Origin: Micromonospora luteifusca
GTDB taxonomy: Bacteria; Actinomycetota; Actinomycetes; Mycobacteriales; Micromonosporaceae
Assembly (NCBI RefSeq): GCF_016907275.1
Contig: NZ_JAFBBP010000001.1
Location: 3,772,001-3,836,000 of the forward strand
Length of the DNA stretch: 64,000 nucleotides
Reading direction: 5' to 3'
The notes under the pieces were generated by a model, which was not told the origin of the DNA, did no database searches, and worked only from the letters and a program-made list of their open reading frames with translations. Shown piece by piece: positions 32,647-41,520 of this stretch (positions are counted from its first letter, which is position 1; each line of letters begins with the position of its first letter). Both the position numbers and the translations under genes were made by a program.

Positions 32647-33486
32647 TCAGTGGATGCGGTGGGCGGAGATGGTAAGTCGCCAGGCGACCTCACCGGTGGG
32701 CGGAACGACCGCCGCGTCGGCTGGGCCGGCGTCGGCCAGGTCGAAGGCGGCACCGAGCATCGGTTCGACGCCGACGCTGCGGTAGGGGCGGTCGGTCGGC
32801 CAGCCACCCAGGTTGCGCCAGAGTGCCGTGCTGCGAGGCTGATCAGCGCACTCCAGCTCCAGGGTCAGCCGGTCGACGCCGTCGATCACCTGGACCCGGG
32901 GGCAGTCGAGCAGCACCGCGCCGAGCGCGGTCCCGTCGTCCGGGCCGAGGGTGTCCAGGGTCAGCCCGGCGGGGGCCGGCCACGGCCCGGTCAGCCAGGG
33001 TGCACCGGCGGGCCAGCTACCCGGCGGCAGGAGCGCCGCGGCTTCCGGGTGCAGCCGGGTCTGGACGCCGGTGGGCGCGTCGAGGCGGGCCGACGGGGAG
33101 AGGTCGAGCAGAGCGTGCGCGGCCCAGACGAACCGGTGCCCGGGGTCGGCGGCCAGCCGGTAGTCGGCCACCACCACGCCGTCGGAGTCGCTGATCCGGC
33201 GGGTCAGGACGAACGTCGGGCGTTGCACGACCACGGTGCCAGGGCCGACGGCGCGCCACGGCCGCGACCACACCTCGCCGTGGTCGGGCCGACCGCGCAC
33301 GGTGGGCAGGCACTCCTCCAACCCGCCGGCGTCGATGAACGCATCGTCGGGGCGTACCTCGTGCCGGCCGGGCTCAGGGCCGCGCCAGAGCCACTCCCGG
33401 CCGCCGCCGTGCAGGCTGGTCCACCGACCGCCGTGCTCCGCGTCGTACGCCGCGCGCAGCGGCACCGGCTTCGCGCCGGTCACCAT
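32647..33486 (-). CDS. Aldose 1-epimerase-like protein
   Basis: A 279-residue protein of the galactose-mutarotase-like fold. Support comes from EHGGRWTSLHGGGREWLWRG near the N-terminus, where mutarotases carry a GGxxxSL-type loop, and the late LWRNLGGWPTDRPYRSVGVE (WRNLGG, SVGVEP), which resembles the active-site Glu segment of the family. Conservation is loose, so the reaction could be sugar anomer interconversion or simply carbohydrate binding. It overlaps the dehydratase stop by seven bases. A mutarotase would speed entry of galactose from the alpha-galactosidase into the dehydrogenase step. Confidence 0.75.
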   Translation of the reverse strand: MVTGAKPVPLRAAYDAEHGGRWTSLHGGGREWLWRGPEPGRHEVRPDDAFIDAGGLEECLPTVRGRPDHGEVWSRPWRAVGPGTVVVQRPTFVLTRRISDSDGVVVADYRLAADPGHRFVWAAHALLDLSPSARLDAPTGVQTRLHPEAAALLPPGSWPAGAPWLTGPWPAPAGLTLDTLGPDDGTALGAVLLDCPRVQVIDGVDRLTLELECADQPRSTALWRNLGGWPTDRPYRSVGVEPMLGAAFDLADAGPADAAVVPPTGEVAWRLTISAHRIH

Positions 33487-34625
33487 TCCGCGAACGACCC
33501 GTCGGCGTGCTGCCAGATCGGGTTGCGCCAGGCATGCGGGGTCTGCGCGGCCTTCCGAACCGCCGCCTCGTCCACGGTGATGCCCAGGCCGGGCCGGTCG
33601 AGGCGGGCCATGTGCCCGTCGACGAACCGGAACGGCTCCGGGTCGACCAGGTAGTCCAGCAGTTCGGACCCGGCGTTGTAGTGGATGCCGATGCTCTGTT
33701 CCTGGATCAGGAAGTTCGGCGTCGCGAAGGCCACCTGGAGGCTGGCCGCCAGCGAGATCGGGCCGAGCGGGCAGTGCGGGGCGAGCAGCGCTCCGTACGT
33801 CTCGGCCAGCGCCGCGATCCGGCGGACCTCGGAGATCCCACCGGCGTGCGACAGGTCCGGCTGCACCACGGCGACGCCGGCCTGCAACGGGCCGAGGAAC
33901 TCGGAGCGACCGTAGAGCCGCTCGCCGGTGGCCACCGGGATCGGCGTGCTGGCGACGATGTCGCGCAGGTGGTGAGCCTGGTCGGGTAGGAGCGGCTCTT
34001 CCACGAAGAACGGTCGCAGCGGAACCAGTTCGGGCAGGATCCGGCGTACCGCGGCCAGGCCGGCCCGACCGTGGAAGTCCAGTGCGATGTCCCGGTCGGG
34101 GCCGAGCACCTCCCGGGCGGCGGCCACCCGGCTGACGACCTCGTCCACCTCGGCGGAGGTGGGGATGGGGGAGAGCCGCCCGCAGGCGTTCATCTTGACG
34201 CCGGTGAGACCGGCGGCGACCTGCGCGGCGGCGGCGTCGGCCACCTCGTCGGGCTCGTCCCCGCCGATCCAGGAGTAGACCCGTACGCGGTCGCGCACCG
34301 GCCCGCCGAGTAGCGCGTGCACCGGCGCTCCGTACGCCTGCCCGGCGATGTCCCAGAGCGCCTGGTCGAGGCCCGCCACGGCGCTGGAGAGGATCGGGCC
34401 GCCCCGGTAGAAGCCGCCCTTGGTGAGCACCTGCCAGTGCTGTTCGATGCGAAGTGGATCCGCACCGATCAGGTATTCGGAGAGCACCTCGACGGCACTG
34501 CGCACCACTTCGGCGCGCCCCTCCACCACCGGTTCACCCCACCCGACCAGCCCGTCGTCGGTCTCCACCCGGCAGAACAACCACCGTGGTGCGACGAGGA
34601 AGGTCTCGATCCGCTCGATCTTCAC
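33480..34625 (-). CDS. dgoD: D-galactonate dehydratase (enolase superfamily)
   Basis: A 381-residue enolase-superfamily enzyme. The capping domain opens with KIERIETFLVAPRW. Barrel motifs are GVKMNACG, DFHGRAGLAAVRRIL (first metal ligand), FFVEEPLLPDQAHHL (second), VATGERLYGRSEF (third), and the basic His in LLAPHCPLGPI. The YGR after GER, HCPLGPI and QPDLSHAGGISE are the features of DgoD rather than mandelate racemase. It dehydrates D-galactonate to 2-keto-3-deoxygalactonate. GTG 34625 overlaps the regulator stop (GTGA). Confidence 0.9.
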   Translation of the reverse strand: MKIERIETFLVAPRWLFCRVETDDGLVGWGEPVVEGRAEVVRSAVEVLSEYLIGADPLRIEQHWQVLTKGGFYRGGPILSSAVAGLDQALWDIAGQAYGAPVHALLGGPVRDRVRVYSWIGGDEPDEVADAAAAQVAAGLTGVKMNACGRLSPIPTSAEVDEVVSRVAAAREVLGPDRDIALDFHGRAGLAAVRRILPELVPLRPFFVEEPLLPDQAHHLRDIVASTPIPVATGERLYGRSEFLGPLQAGVAVVQPDLSHAGGISEVRRIAALAETYGALLAPHCPLGPISLAASLQVAFATPNFLIQEQSIGIHYNAGSELLDYLVDPEPFRFVDGHMARLDRPGLGITVDEAAVRKAAQTPHAWRNPIWQHADGSFAEW

Positions 34626-35332
34626 TGACTGCCCCTCTGTCCCCGTACCTTCGCGACGTCCCGGACGGCCTTGTCCAGCAACTCACGCATGGCGGTCTCG
34701 GCCGCTGTCTCGTTCCGCTCGCGCAGCGCGTCGACGACGGCACGGTGGCTGGGCACCGGGTCGTCGTGCGCGGCGCCGCCGTGCACCAGCCGGTCCCGTT
34801 CGGCGAGCCCGGTCTCCATCACGACCTCCATCCGCTCCAACAACTCGTTGTGGGTGGCGGTGAGCAGCGCGCGGTGGAAGGCGAGGTCGGCGGCGACGGC
34901 GGCGGCGGGATCACCGACGGCCTCGGCCATCTCGGCCAGTGCCCCGTCGAGCGCGGCCACGTCGTCCTCGGTCGCACGGGTGGCGGCCAGGCGTGCGGCG
35001 GCCGGCTCGATGATGGCGCGTACCTCGTGCAGTTGGTCGAGCAGCCGCTGGTCGGTGCCCTCGGCGAACTGCCAGCGGATCACGTCACCGTCGAGCAGGT
35101 TCCAATCGGCGCGGGGTCGGACGAAGGTGCCGCGTTTCTGCCGGGCGTCGACGATGCCCTTGGCCGAGAGGACCTTCAGCGCCTCGCGTAGCGCCGTCAG
35201 GCTGACGTCGAACTCCTCCTGCAACGCGGCGATGTTCAGGGTCGCGCCGGCGGCGATCTCACCGGTGAGGATGCGACGGGCGATCGCCTCGACGGTCTGC
35301 CCGTGGATGCCGCGGCGTGCGTACTGTGCCAA
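34622..35332 (-). CDS. GntR/FadR-type regulator with FCD domain
   Basis: A 236-residue regulator. The winged HTH is at residues 10-75 (HGQTVEAIARRILTGEIAAG, VSLTALREALKVLSAKG, RGTFVRPRADWNLLD), and the FCD ligand domain has VRAIIEPAAARLAA and a metal-site His in DLAFHRALLTATHN. E. coli DgoR, which represses galactonate genes, has this architecture. The start is a TTG at 35332 with AAAGG nine bases before it; an upstream TTG (35395) would overlap the SDR gene. It likely represses the operon and the divergent transporter until galactonate or its product binds. Confidence 0.85.
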   Translation of the reverse strand: MAQYARRGIHGQTVEAIARRILTGEIAAGATLNIAALQEEFDVSLTALREALKVLSAKGIVDARQKRGTFVRPRADWNLLDGDVIRWQFAEGTDQRLLDQLHEVRAIIEPAAARLAATRATEDDVAALDGALAEMAEAVGDPAAAVAADLAFHRALLTATHNELLERMEVVMETGLAERDRLVHGGAAHDDPVPSHRAVVDALRERNETAAETAMRELLDKAVRDVAKVRGQRGSQ

Positions 35333-35367
35333 TGTTCCTGGCCTTTTCGCTGGTCGGTATCGATCTC

Positions 35368-36114
35368 TCAGGCCGAGGCTTTCACCGCTGTCCAACCGCC
35401 GTCCACCACGAGGCTCGCGCCGGTGATGTAGGCGGCGTCCGATGAGGCGAGGAAGGCGACCGTCGAGGCCACTTCGTCCGGTGTGCCGAAGCGCTTCGCG
35501 ACAGTCTCCGCGACGCTGCGTTCCCGGTCCTCTTCGGACACGTCTGCCCAGGCGCCGGTGAGGATGGGCCCGGGCAGCACGGTGTTGACGCGCACCTGGG
35601 GGCCGTACTCCACGGCGAGTTGGCGGCCGAGCGCGACCAGGCCGCCCTTGGCGGCAGCGTACGCGGGCCGGCCGGGCAACCCGACCAGCGCGTGCACCGA
35701 GGAGATCAGCACGACCGCGCCCGAGCGGGCCCGCAGGTCGTCCAGGCAGGCGCGGACGCCGAGGAACGAGCCGGTGAGGCTGACGCCGAGCTGGTGGTCC
35801 CAGGACTGCCGGCTGGTCTCGTGGGCCGGGGCGACCTGCACGGCGTACGCGTTGCTGACCAGGATGTCGATCGGGCCGAGGCTGGCGCGGACGGTCGACA
35901 CCGCACTCGCCCAGTCACTCTCTTCGCTGACATCGCCCATTACGGACAGTGCTCGTCCGCCACGGGCGGTCAGTTCGTCGGCCAGCGGGGTCGGGTCGTG
36001 CACGTCGAGCAGTGCGACCGCCGCCCCTTCGGCGGCGAGCCGCCGGGCCGTGGCGGCACCGATCCCGCCCATCGCACCGGTGACCAGCGCGTTCCTGCCT
36101 TCGAGCCGGCGCAT
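35368..36114 (-). CDS. SDR-family sugar dehydrogenase (galactose dehydrogenase candidate)
   Basis: A 248-residue classical SDR. NAD(P) motif TGAMGGIGAATA at about residue 13, SNAYAV in place of NNAG, the catalytic Ser in VVLISSVHAL, YAAAK for Tyr/Lys, and the C-terminal ASLVVDGGWTA seen in glucose/galactose dehydrogenase-type SDRs. First enzyme of the leftward operon, 35 bp before the regulator. In context it should oxidise galactose to galactono-lactone. The ATG at 36114 has AGGTGG at an eight-base spacer; a GTG at 36126 is less well placed. Confidence 0.88.
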   Translation of the reverse strand: MRRLEGRNALVTGAMGGIGAATARRLAAEGAAVALLDVHDPTPLADELTARGGRALSVMGDVSEESDWASAVSTVRASLGPIDILVSNAYAVQVAPAHETSRQSWDHQLGVSLTGSFLGVRACLDDLRARSGAVVLISSVHALVGLPGRPAYAAAKGGLVALGRQLAVEYGPQVRVNTVLPGPILTGAWADVSEEDRERSVAETVAKRFGTPDEVASTVAFLASSDAAYITGASLVVDGGWTAVKASA

Positions 36115-36148
36115 AGGCTGATCCACCTGTCCCCGCCTTGGTCTCGTC

Positions 36149-36177
36149 TAATCATTAATTACGAAGATATCTTGACA
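36149..36177. promoter_or_regulatory. Divergent promoter and operator region of the sugar locus
   Basis: An AT-rich island between the SDR operon and the transporter operon. It contains the palindromes TAATCATTA (36149-36157) and AAGATATCTT (36164-36173). The second overlaps a plus-strand TTGACA (36172-36177) usable as a -35 for the transporter. On the minus strand TTGCCG and TAATTA with an 18-bp spacer could serve the catabolic operon. The FCD regulator is the natural candidate binder. Confidence 0.5.
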
Positions 36178-36272
36178 GCCGGCAACCGCCGATGCAACCT
36201 TCTCGTCACAGCATTCACATGGACGACACGCTGAGCAGTGACGCTACGTGTCGTAGAGGAAGGGACACCTCC

Positions 36273-37568
36273 GTGAGCGACTTCGACCCCGGTCGCCGGC
36301 GATTCCTTGGCCACCTTGGGCTCGCCGGCCTGGGTGCGCTCGGCGCCAGCTCGTTCCTCAGCGCGTGCGCCAGCTCCGCAAGCGGACCGACCACGAGCAA
36401 CGGCTCTGGCGCGGTCACCATCCAGTCGAACCTCTCCTCGCCGCAGGCCAAGGAGGCGATGGAGAAGCTGATCGCGAACTTCAACGCCCAGGGCAAGGGC
36501 ACGGCGAGCCTCAACACGATCGCCTCGGAGACCTTCCGGACGCAGCTCCCGACGTACCTGACCTCGGCGAACCCGCCGGACCTCTACACCTGGTACGCGG
36601 GCTCGGTCGCCAACGACTACGCCAGCAAGAACCTGCTGCTGGACGTCTCCGACGTGTGGAAGTCGATGGGCGACTACCCCCAGTCGCTGCGCACCCTGTC
36701 CACCGAAGCCAGCGGCAAGCAGATCTTCATGCCGATGAACAACTACTGGTGGGGCTTCTTCTACCGCAAGTCCAACTTTGCCAAGTGGGGCGTGCAGGAG
36801 CCGAAGACCTGGACCGAATTCCTGGCCCTGTGCGAGACGCTGAAGAGCAAGGGCGTTCCGCCGATCGGCATCGGTCTCGGCGACACCCCGTGGGTGGCCT
36901 CGGCCTGGTTCGACTACCTGAACATCCGGATCAACGGCGCGCCGTTCCACCGCGAGCTGCTCGCCGGCAAGCAGCGCTTCGACGACCCCAAGGTCAAGGC
37001 GGTCTTCACCCGCTGGCGCGAGGCGCTGCCCTACTTCGACCCCAAGGGCAAGGCGTACCCGTTCCAGGAGGCGACCACCGCGTTGCTGGCCGGCAAGACC
37101 GGCATGTTCCTGATCGGCACGTTCTTCGCCGACGCGGCACCCAAGGACGCTCTCGGCGACCTGGACTTCTTCCGGTTCCCGATCATCGACCCGGAAGTGC
37201 CACTGGCCGAGGAGGCCCCGACGGACGGCTTCTTCGCGAGCGCGAAGACCGCCAACCCGACCGGCACCAAGGCCCTGCTGACGTACCTCTCCGGGGTCGA
37301 GGCCCAGGAGGCGTACGTCAAGGCCAGCTCCGGCATCGTGCTGCCGGCCAACCCCAAGGCCAAGGCCTCCGACTCGCCGCTGGTCGTCAAGGGCAAGGCG
37401 ATGCTGGACGAGGCCAAGGAGCTGACCCAGTTCTTCAACCGCGACTCGAGCGACGCACTCCAGCCGACCGCGGACACCGCGCTGACCAAGTTCCTCGACA
37501 AGCCGGACCAGATCGACGCGATCCTGCGGGAGTGGCAGGCCGGCGCCGAGAAGGTCTTCAAGGGCTGA
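36273..37568 (+). CDS. Sugar ABC transporter substrate-binding lipoprotein (Tat signal)
   Basis: A 431-residue extracellular solute-binding protein, family 1. The signal has twin arginines (GRRRFLGHLGLAGLG) followed by a lipobox (LSAC), so it should be exported folded through Tat and lipid-anchored. Binding-domain features are NPPDLYTWYAGSVANDY, IFMPMNNYWWGFFYRKSNF and WTEFLALCETLKSKGVPPIG. GTG 36273 follows GAAGGG at an eight-base spacer. It heads a four-gene operon with two permeases and an alpha-galactosidase, so alpha-galactosides such as melibiose or raffinose are the likely cargo. Confidence 0.92.
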   Translation: MSDFDPGRRRFLGHLGLAGLGALGASSFLSACASSASGPTTSNGSGAVTIQSNLSSPQAKEAMEKLIANFNAQGKGTASLNTIASETFRTQLPTYLTSANPPDLYTWYAGSVANDYASKNLLLDVSDVWKSMGDYPQSLRTLSTEASGKQIFMPMNNYWWGFFYRKSNFAKWGVQEPKTWTEFLALCETLKSKGVPPIGIGLGDTPWVASAWFDYLNIRINGAPFHRELLAGKQRFDDPKVKAVFTRWREALPYFDPKGKAYPFQEATTALLAGKTGMFLIGTFFADAAPKDALGDLDFFRFPIIDPEVPLAEEAPTDGFFASAKTANPTGTKALLTYLSGVEAQEAYVKASSGIVLPANPKAKASDSPLVVKGKAMLDEAKELTQFFNRDSSDALQPTADTALTKFLDKPDQIDAILREWQAGAEKVFKG

Positions 37569-37569
37569 C

Positions 37570-38487
37570 GTGACAGCAACAGTCTCCACGACTTCGGTCA
37601 CACCCACCCGGCGGCGGCGACGGTCTGCTCGACTGTCGCCGCTGCTGGTGGCGTTCGTCCTGGTGCCGTTCGCGGTCGAAAGCGTCTGGGTCTTCTGGCC
37701 GGCGCTCCAGGGTTTCTGGTTCTCCCTGACCCGCTGGGACGGGATGTCGCCGCCGACCTTCGTCGGCACGGACAACTACGTCGAACTGGCCGGCGACGCC
37801 ACCTTCCGGGGTGCGCTGCTCAACACGGTGATCTGGCTGGTGCTCTTCGGTGGGCTCTCCGTGCTGGGCGGTTTCGGCATGGCGTTGGTCCTGCAGAAGG
37901 AGCGGCGCGGGGTCGGCTTCTACCGGGCCGCCCTGTTCACCCCGGTGGTCTTCTCCCTGGTGGTGACGGCGCTGGTCTGGCGGGTGTTCTACCAGCCCGA
38001 CGGCATCGCCGACACGCTGCTGCGGGCCGTTGGCCTGGAGCAGCTGATCCGGCCCTGGCTCGCCGACCCGCAGACCGCCCTGTACGCGGTGATCCTGCCC
38101 GCCCTGTGGCGGCAGATCGGTTACGTGATGGTGCTGTTCCTGGCCGGGTTGAAGGCGATCGACCCGGCGCTGCACGAGGCGGCCCGGATGGACGGCGCCA
38201 ACGCCTGGCAGCGGCTGCGGCACGTCACCATCCCCCAGCTGAAGGGGGTCAACGCCGTCGTGCTGTCGGTCATCGTGATCGACTCACTGCGCTCGTTCGA
38301 CATCGTCTGGTCGCTGACCAAGGGTGGGCCGTACCACTCCTCGGAGCTGCTCAGCACCTACATGTACTCGACCGCGTTCCAGAGCCTGCGGCTGGGCTAC
38401 GCCTCCGCGATCGCCGTCGTGATCTTCGTGCTCGCGCTGGCCGTCATCCTCGGCTACCTGGTTCGCGCGTTCCGGGAGGAAGCGTGA
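37570..38487 (+). CDS. Sugar ABC transporter permease (MalF type)
   Basis: A 305-residue inner-membrane permease with six predicted helices, starting VAFVLVPFAVESVWVFWPAL. The EAA loop that contacts the ATPase reads HEAARMDGANAWQRLRHVTI. It begins one base after the binding-protein stop, with AAGGG overlapping that stop region, so translation is coupled. No ATPase gene is present in this operon. Confidence 0.93.
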   Translation: MTATVSTTSVTPTRRRRRSARLSPLLVAFVLVPFAVESVWVFWPALQGFWFSLTRWDGMSPPTFVGTDNYVELAGDATFRGALLNTVIWLVLFGGLSVLGGFGMALVLQKERRGVGFYRAALFTPVVFSLVVTALVWRVFYQPDGIADTLLRAVGLEQLIRPWLADPQTALYAVILPALWRQIGYVMVLFLAGLKAIDPALHEAARMDGANAWQRLRHVTIPQLKGVNAVVLSVIVIDSLRSFDIVWSLTKGGPYHSSELLSTYMYSTAFQSLRLGYASAIAVVIFVLALAVILGYLVRAFREEA

Positions 38488-39308
38488 TGAACAAGCTCCG
38501 CACCGGCGCCTTCCACACCAGCATGATCCTGCTCTCGCTGCTCTGGCTGGGCCCGGTGCTCTGGGTCGTGGTGATGTCCACCCGATCGTTCGACGACATC
38601 GCCGCGCACGGCGTGGGCAGCCTGCCCCAGTCGTTCACCCTGGACACCTACCGGCAGGCCTGGACCGACGGCGGCGAACTGCGCGCCTTGATCAACAGCA
38701 TGCTGGTCACGGTCCCGTCGGTGGCGTTGAGCCTGTGTCTGGCCGCGATGGCCGCGTTCGCGCTGAGTCGCTTCCGGATCCCCGGCCGGCGGACCGTCCT
38801 GCTGCTGATGCTCGCCGGCAACCTGCTGCCGCCGCAGATCCTGCTCATCCCGGTAGCCAAGTTCAGCGAGCTGACCGGCCTCTACGACACGCTCTGGGCG
38901 TTGATCGCGGTGCAGGTCGGCTTCGGGCTCGGCTTCTACACCTTCGTCCTGCACGGCTTCATGCGGGACCTGCCGGGCGAGATCCAGGAGGCGGCAACGA
39001 TCGACGGTGCCGGCACAGCGCAGATCTTCACCCGGGTCATGCTGCCGCTGACCCGGCCCGCGCTGGCCGCCCTCGGGGCGCTCTCCTTCACCTGGATCTT
39101 CAACGATCTGCTCTGGGCGATCACCGTGCTGCGCACCGACGACAACATGCCGGTCACCCCGGCGCTGCTCGGCCTCCAGGGGCAGTTCGTCTCGTCCTGG
39201 AACGTGATCGCCGCCGGCACGGTCATCGCGGCCGTCCCCACCGTCGCGGTCTTCCTGCGCTTCCAGCGGCACTTCGTCTCCGGCCTGGCACTCGGAGCGG
39301 TCAAGTGA
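38487..39308 (+). CDS. Sugar ABC transporter permease (MalG type)
   Basis: A 273-residue permease with six helices (TSMILLSLLWLGPVLWVVVM first). The EAA loop is QEAATIDGAGTAQIFTRVML. I chose the ATG at 38487 (TGATG overlap with the first permease), which has GGGAGGA six bases before it; GTG 38484 is the alternative. Its own stop overlaps the GTG of the alpha-galactosidase (GTGA). Partner ATPase expected to be a shared MsiK-type protein encoded elsewhere. Confidence 0.93.
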   Translation: MNKLRTGAFHTSMILLSLLWLGPVLWVVVMSTRSFDDIAAHGVGSLPQSFTLDTYRQAWTDGGELRALINSMLVTVPSVALSLCLAAMAAFALSRFRIPGRRTVLLLMLAGNLLPPQILLIPVAKFSELTGLYDTLWALIAVQVGFGLGFYTFVLHGFMRDLPGEIQEAATIDGAGTAQIFTRVMLPLTRPALAALGALSFTWIFNDLLWAITVLRTDDNMPVTPALLGLQGQFVSSWNVIAAGTVIAAVPTVAVFLRFQRHFVSGLALGAVK

Positions 39309-41392
39309 CCGCCGCGACGCCACAGCGCTGGACGCTGCTTGGCGTGCACACCGAGTACACCGTCACCGTCCCGGCCCACGGCCGCTGGCTCGAGCTGGTC
39401 GCGTGGGGGCCGCACGGCGTCTCCGACGGTCCGTCGCCGGTCGCCTACGACGGCCCGGTGCCGTTCCTCACCGCCGGGGACGGCGCCCCGATCGAGTACG
39501 CCACCGACGCCGATCGCCCGTTCACCGGTGCCGACCTGGTGATCGAAACCTCCACCGGGGAGCGCCGGATCGGCTTCGTCCACACCGACGTGCGGGTCGA
39601 CGCCGACGGGCAGGAGTTGGCCGTCGACTTCGCCGATCCGCTGACCGGGCTGCGCGCCACCGTGCACTACCGGGTCCCCGCCGGCACCGACGTGGTGCAG
39701 CGGTGGGTCGAGCTGACCAACGACGGCACCGGCCCGCTGCGGATCGTCCGGGCCGGATCGGGCGGGTTCTGCGTACCGACGCCGCACGGCGCGCTGCTCA
39801 GCCACCAGTGGGGGCAGTGGGCGCAGGAGTTCCAGCTCTCCCACGTCGACCTGGGTCACGGCACGTTCAGCATCGGCAGCTCCCAGGGCGTACCCGGGCA
39901 CCTGCACGTGCCCTGGCTGGCCGTGCGGGACACCGCCGAGCCGACCGGGGCGGCCTGGGGGATGGCGCTGGCCTGGACCGGTTCATGGGAGATCAGCGCC
40001 GAGCGGGACACCGGTGGCCTGACCCGGGTACGGGCCGGCCGTCACCTGGCCGACGGCCCGCTCGAGCTGGCCGCGGGAGCGCGGCTGACCCTGCCGGTGA
40101 TCACCGGGGCGTACAGCGCGGACGGCCTGGACGGGCTGGCCCGGGTCTGGCACACCCACCAGCGGTTGCTCGCAGGTAGGCGCCTCACCCCGCGCCCGGT
40201 GCTCTACAACTCCTGGGAGGCCACCTACTTCGCGGTCGAGGCGGAGAGTCAGCTCGCGCTGGCCCGGATCGCCGCCGAGCTGGGTGTGGAGACGTTCGTC
40301 GTGGACGACGGCTGGTTCGTCGGCCGCAACGACGACACCGCCGGCCTCGGCGACTGGACGCCCGATCCGGCGAAGTTCCCGGCCGGGTTCGACGCTTTCA
40401 TCGCCGACGTCCGGGCGCTCGGGCTGAACTTCGGGCTCTGGGTCGAGCCGGAGTGCGTCAACCCGAAGTCGACCCTCTACGCGGAGCACCCCGAGTGGGT
40501 CTACTCCGTCGACGGTCGGCCGCTCACCCCTGTACGCAACCAGTACCTGCTCGACCTGGGCCGACCGGAGGTAGCCGAATTCGTCCACTCCACTGTGGAT
40601 GGTCTGCTGCGCCGGTACGACATCGACTACCTGAAGTGGGACTTCAACCGGCCGCGTACCGAGCCGGGGCGGCCGGGCGGGGGCGGGCCGCTCGACCTGG
40701 ACGGCGCGCACGTCGCCAACCTGCACCGGATCTACGAGCAGCTGCGCCGGGACCACCCCGGGGTGCTGATCGAGGCGTGTGCCGGCGGCGGCGGGCGGAC
40801 CGACCTGGCGATGGCCGCCCGGGCCGACGTCTTCTGGCCCAGCGACAACACCGGCCCGTTGGACCGGCTGGCCATCCAGTACGGCTTCCTGCACGCCAAC
40901 GCCCCGCACCTGCTCAGCTCCTGGGTCACCGACGCGCCCGGCCTGTTCGACCCCCGCCCCCGCTCGCTGGCGTTCCGGTTCGTCCTCGCGATGGCCGGCG
41001 TGCTCGGCGTCGGCGCGGACATCCGGGCCTGGACCCCCGCCGAGCGGGCCGAGGCGGCTGGCTGGATCGCCCGCTACAAGGAGATCCGGGACGTCGTCAC
41101 GCACGGCGAAGTGCACCTGATCGGCGGTCCCGACCAGGCCCGCTGCGCCGTGCAGTACACCGCGCCGGACGAGAGCCAAGTGGTCGTGCTGGCCTGGCAC
41201 ACCGGCCGGCTCGACGGTGCCGGCCTGCTGCCGTCCCGCCCGGTCCGGCTGCCACTGCGCGGCCTCGATCCGGCGGCCCGTTACCGGCACGGCGACCGGC
41301 ACTACTCCGGCAGCCACCTCGGTTCGTTCGGCCTGCCCGTGCAGTGGAGCCCGACCCACGACGCCGACCTCATCGTGCTGACCCGCGACTGA
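39305..41392 (+). CDS. Alpha-galactosidase, GH36
   Basis: A 695-residue GH36 enzyme without signal peptide, so it acts on imported oligosaccharides. A beta-sandwich N-terminal domain is followed by the barrel with PVLYNSWEATYFAVEAE, TFVVDDGWFVGRNDDTAGLG, FGLWVEPECVNPKS, the nucleophile Asp in DYLKWDFNRP, EACAGGGGRTDLAMAARADV (CAGGGGRTD) and the acid/base Asp in WPSDNTGPLDRL. These match GH36 alpha-galactosidases well. It is translationally coupled to the permease gene and followed by a strong hairpin, marking the end of the operon. Confidence 0.95.
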   Translation: MTAATPQRWTLLGVHTEYTVTVPAHGRWLELVAWGPHGVSDGPSPVAYDGPVPFLTAGDGAPIEYATDADRPFTGADLVIETSTGERRIGFVHTDVRVDADGQELAVDFADPLTGLRATVHYRVPAGTDVVQRWVELTNDGTGPLRIVRAGSGGFCVPTPHGALLSHQWGQWAQEFQLSHVDLGHGTFSIGSSQGVPGHLHVPWLAVRDTAEPTGAAWGMALAWTGSWEISAERDTGGLTRVRAGRHLADGPLELAAGARLTLPVITGAYSADGLDGLARVWHTHQRLLAGRRLTPRPVLYNSWEATYFAVEAESQLALARIAAELGVETFVVDDGWFVGRNDDTAGLGDWTPDPAKFPAGFDAFIADVRALGLNFGLWVEPECVNPKSTLYAEHPEWVYSVDGRPLTPVRNQYLLDLGRPEVAEFVHSTVDGLLRRYDIDYLKWDFNRPRTEPGRPGGGGPLDLDGAHVANLHRIYEQLRRDHPGVLIEACAGGGGRTDLAMAARADVFWPSDNTGPLDRLAIQYGFLHANAPHLLSSWVTDAPGLFDPRPRSLAFRFVLAMAGVLGVGADIRAWTPAERAEAAGWIARYKEIRDVVTHGEVHLIGGPDQARCAVQYTAPDESQVVVLAWHTGRLDGAGLLPSRPVRLPLRGLDPAARYRHGDRHYSGSHLGSFGLPVQWSPTHDADLIVLTRD

Positions 41393-41420
41393 GGCCGGAG
41401 CACCACAGTAGGAACACCTG

Positions 41421-41455
41421 CTTCGGCCTCGGTGGCGATCCCACCGAGGTCGAAG
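41421..41455. terminator. Bidirectional 15-bp hairpin
   Basis: CTTCGGCCTCGGTGG (41421-41435) pairs with CCACCGAGGTCGAAG (41441-41455), all Watson-Crick except one G-U, around a five-base loop. It lies 28 bp after the alpha-galactosidase stop and 65 bp before the end of the convergent ATPase gene. Confidence 0.75.
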
Positions 41456-41520
41456 TCAGGTCGGTCACCGACCACACGCCGACATCCCCCAGTTCGCCCG
41501 GGCCCGGCGGCCGGGCCGGC

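Noticed and set aside
33480..34625. Mandelate racemase instead of galactonate dehydratase
   Set aside because: The HCPLGPI and GERLYGR motifs and the neighbouring kinase, aldolase and alpha-galactosidase favour DgoD.
36159..37775. A 538-codon minus-strand frame opposite the sugar-binding protein
   Set aside because: The plus strand encodes an unmistakable Tat lipoprotein. The minus product has no domain and low plausibility.
39305..41392. Secreted alpha-galactosidase
   Set aside because: There is no signal peptide, the start is fixed by the GTGA overlap with the permease gene, and the operon supplies an importer, so the enzyme is cytoplasmic.
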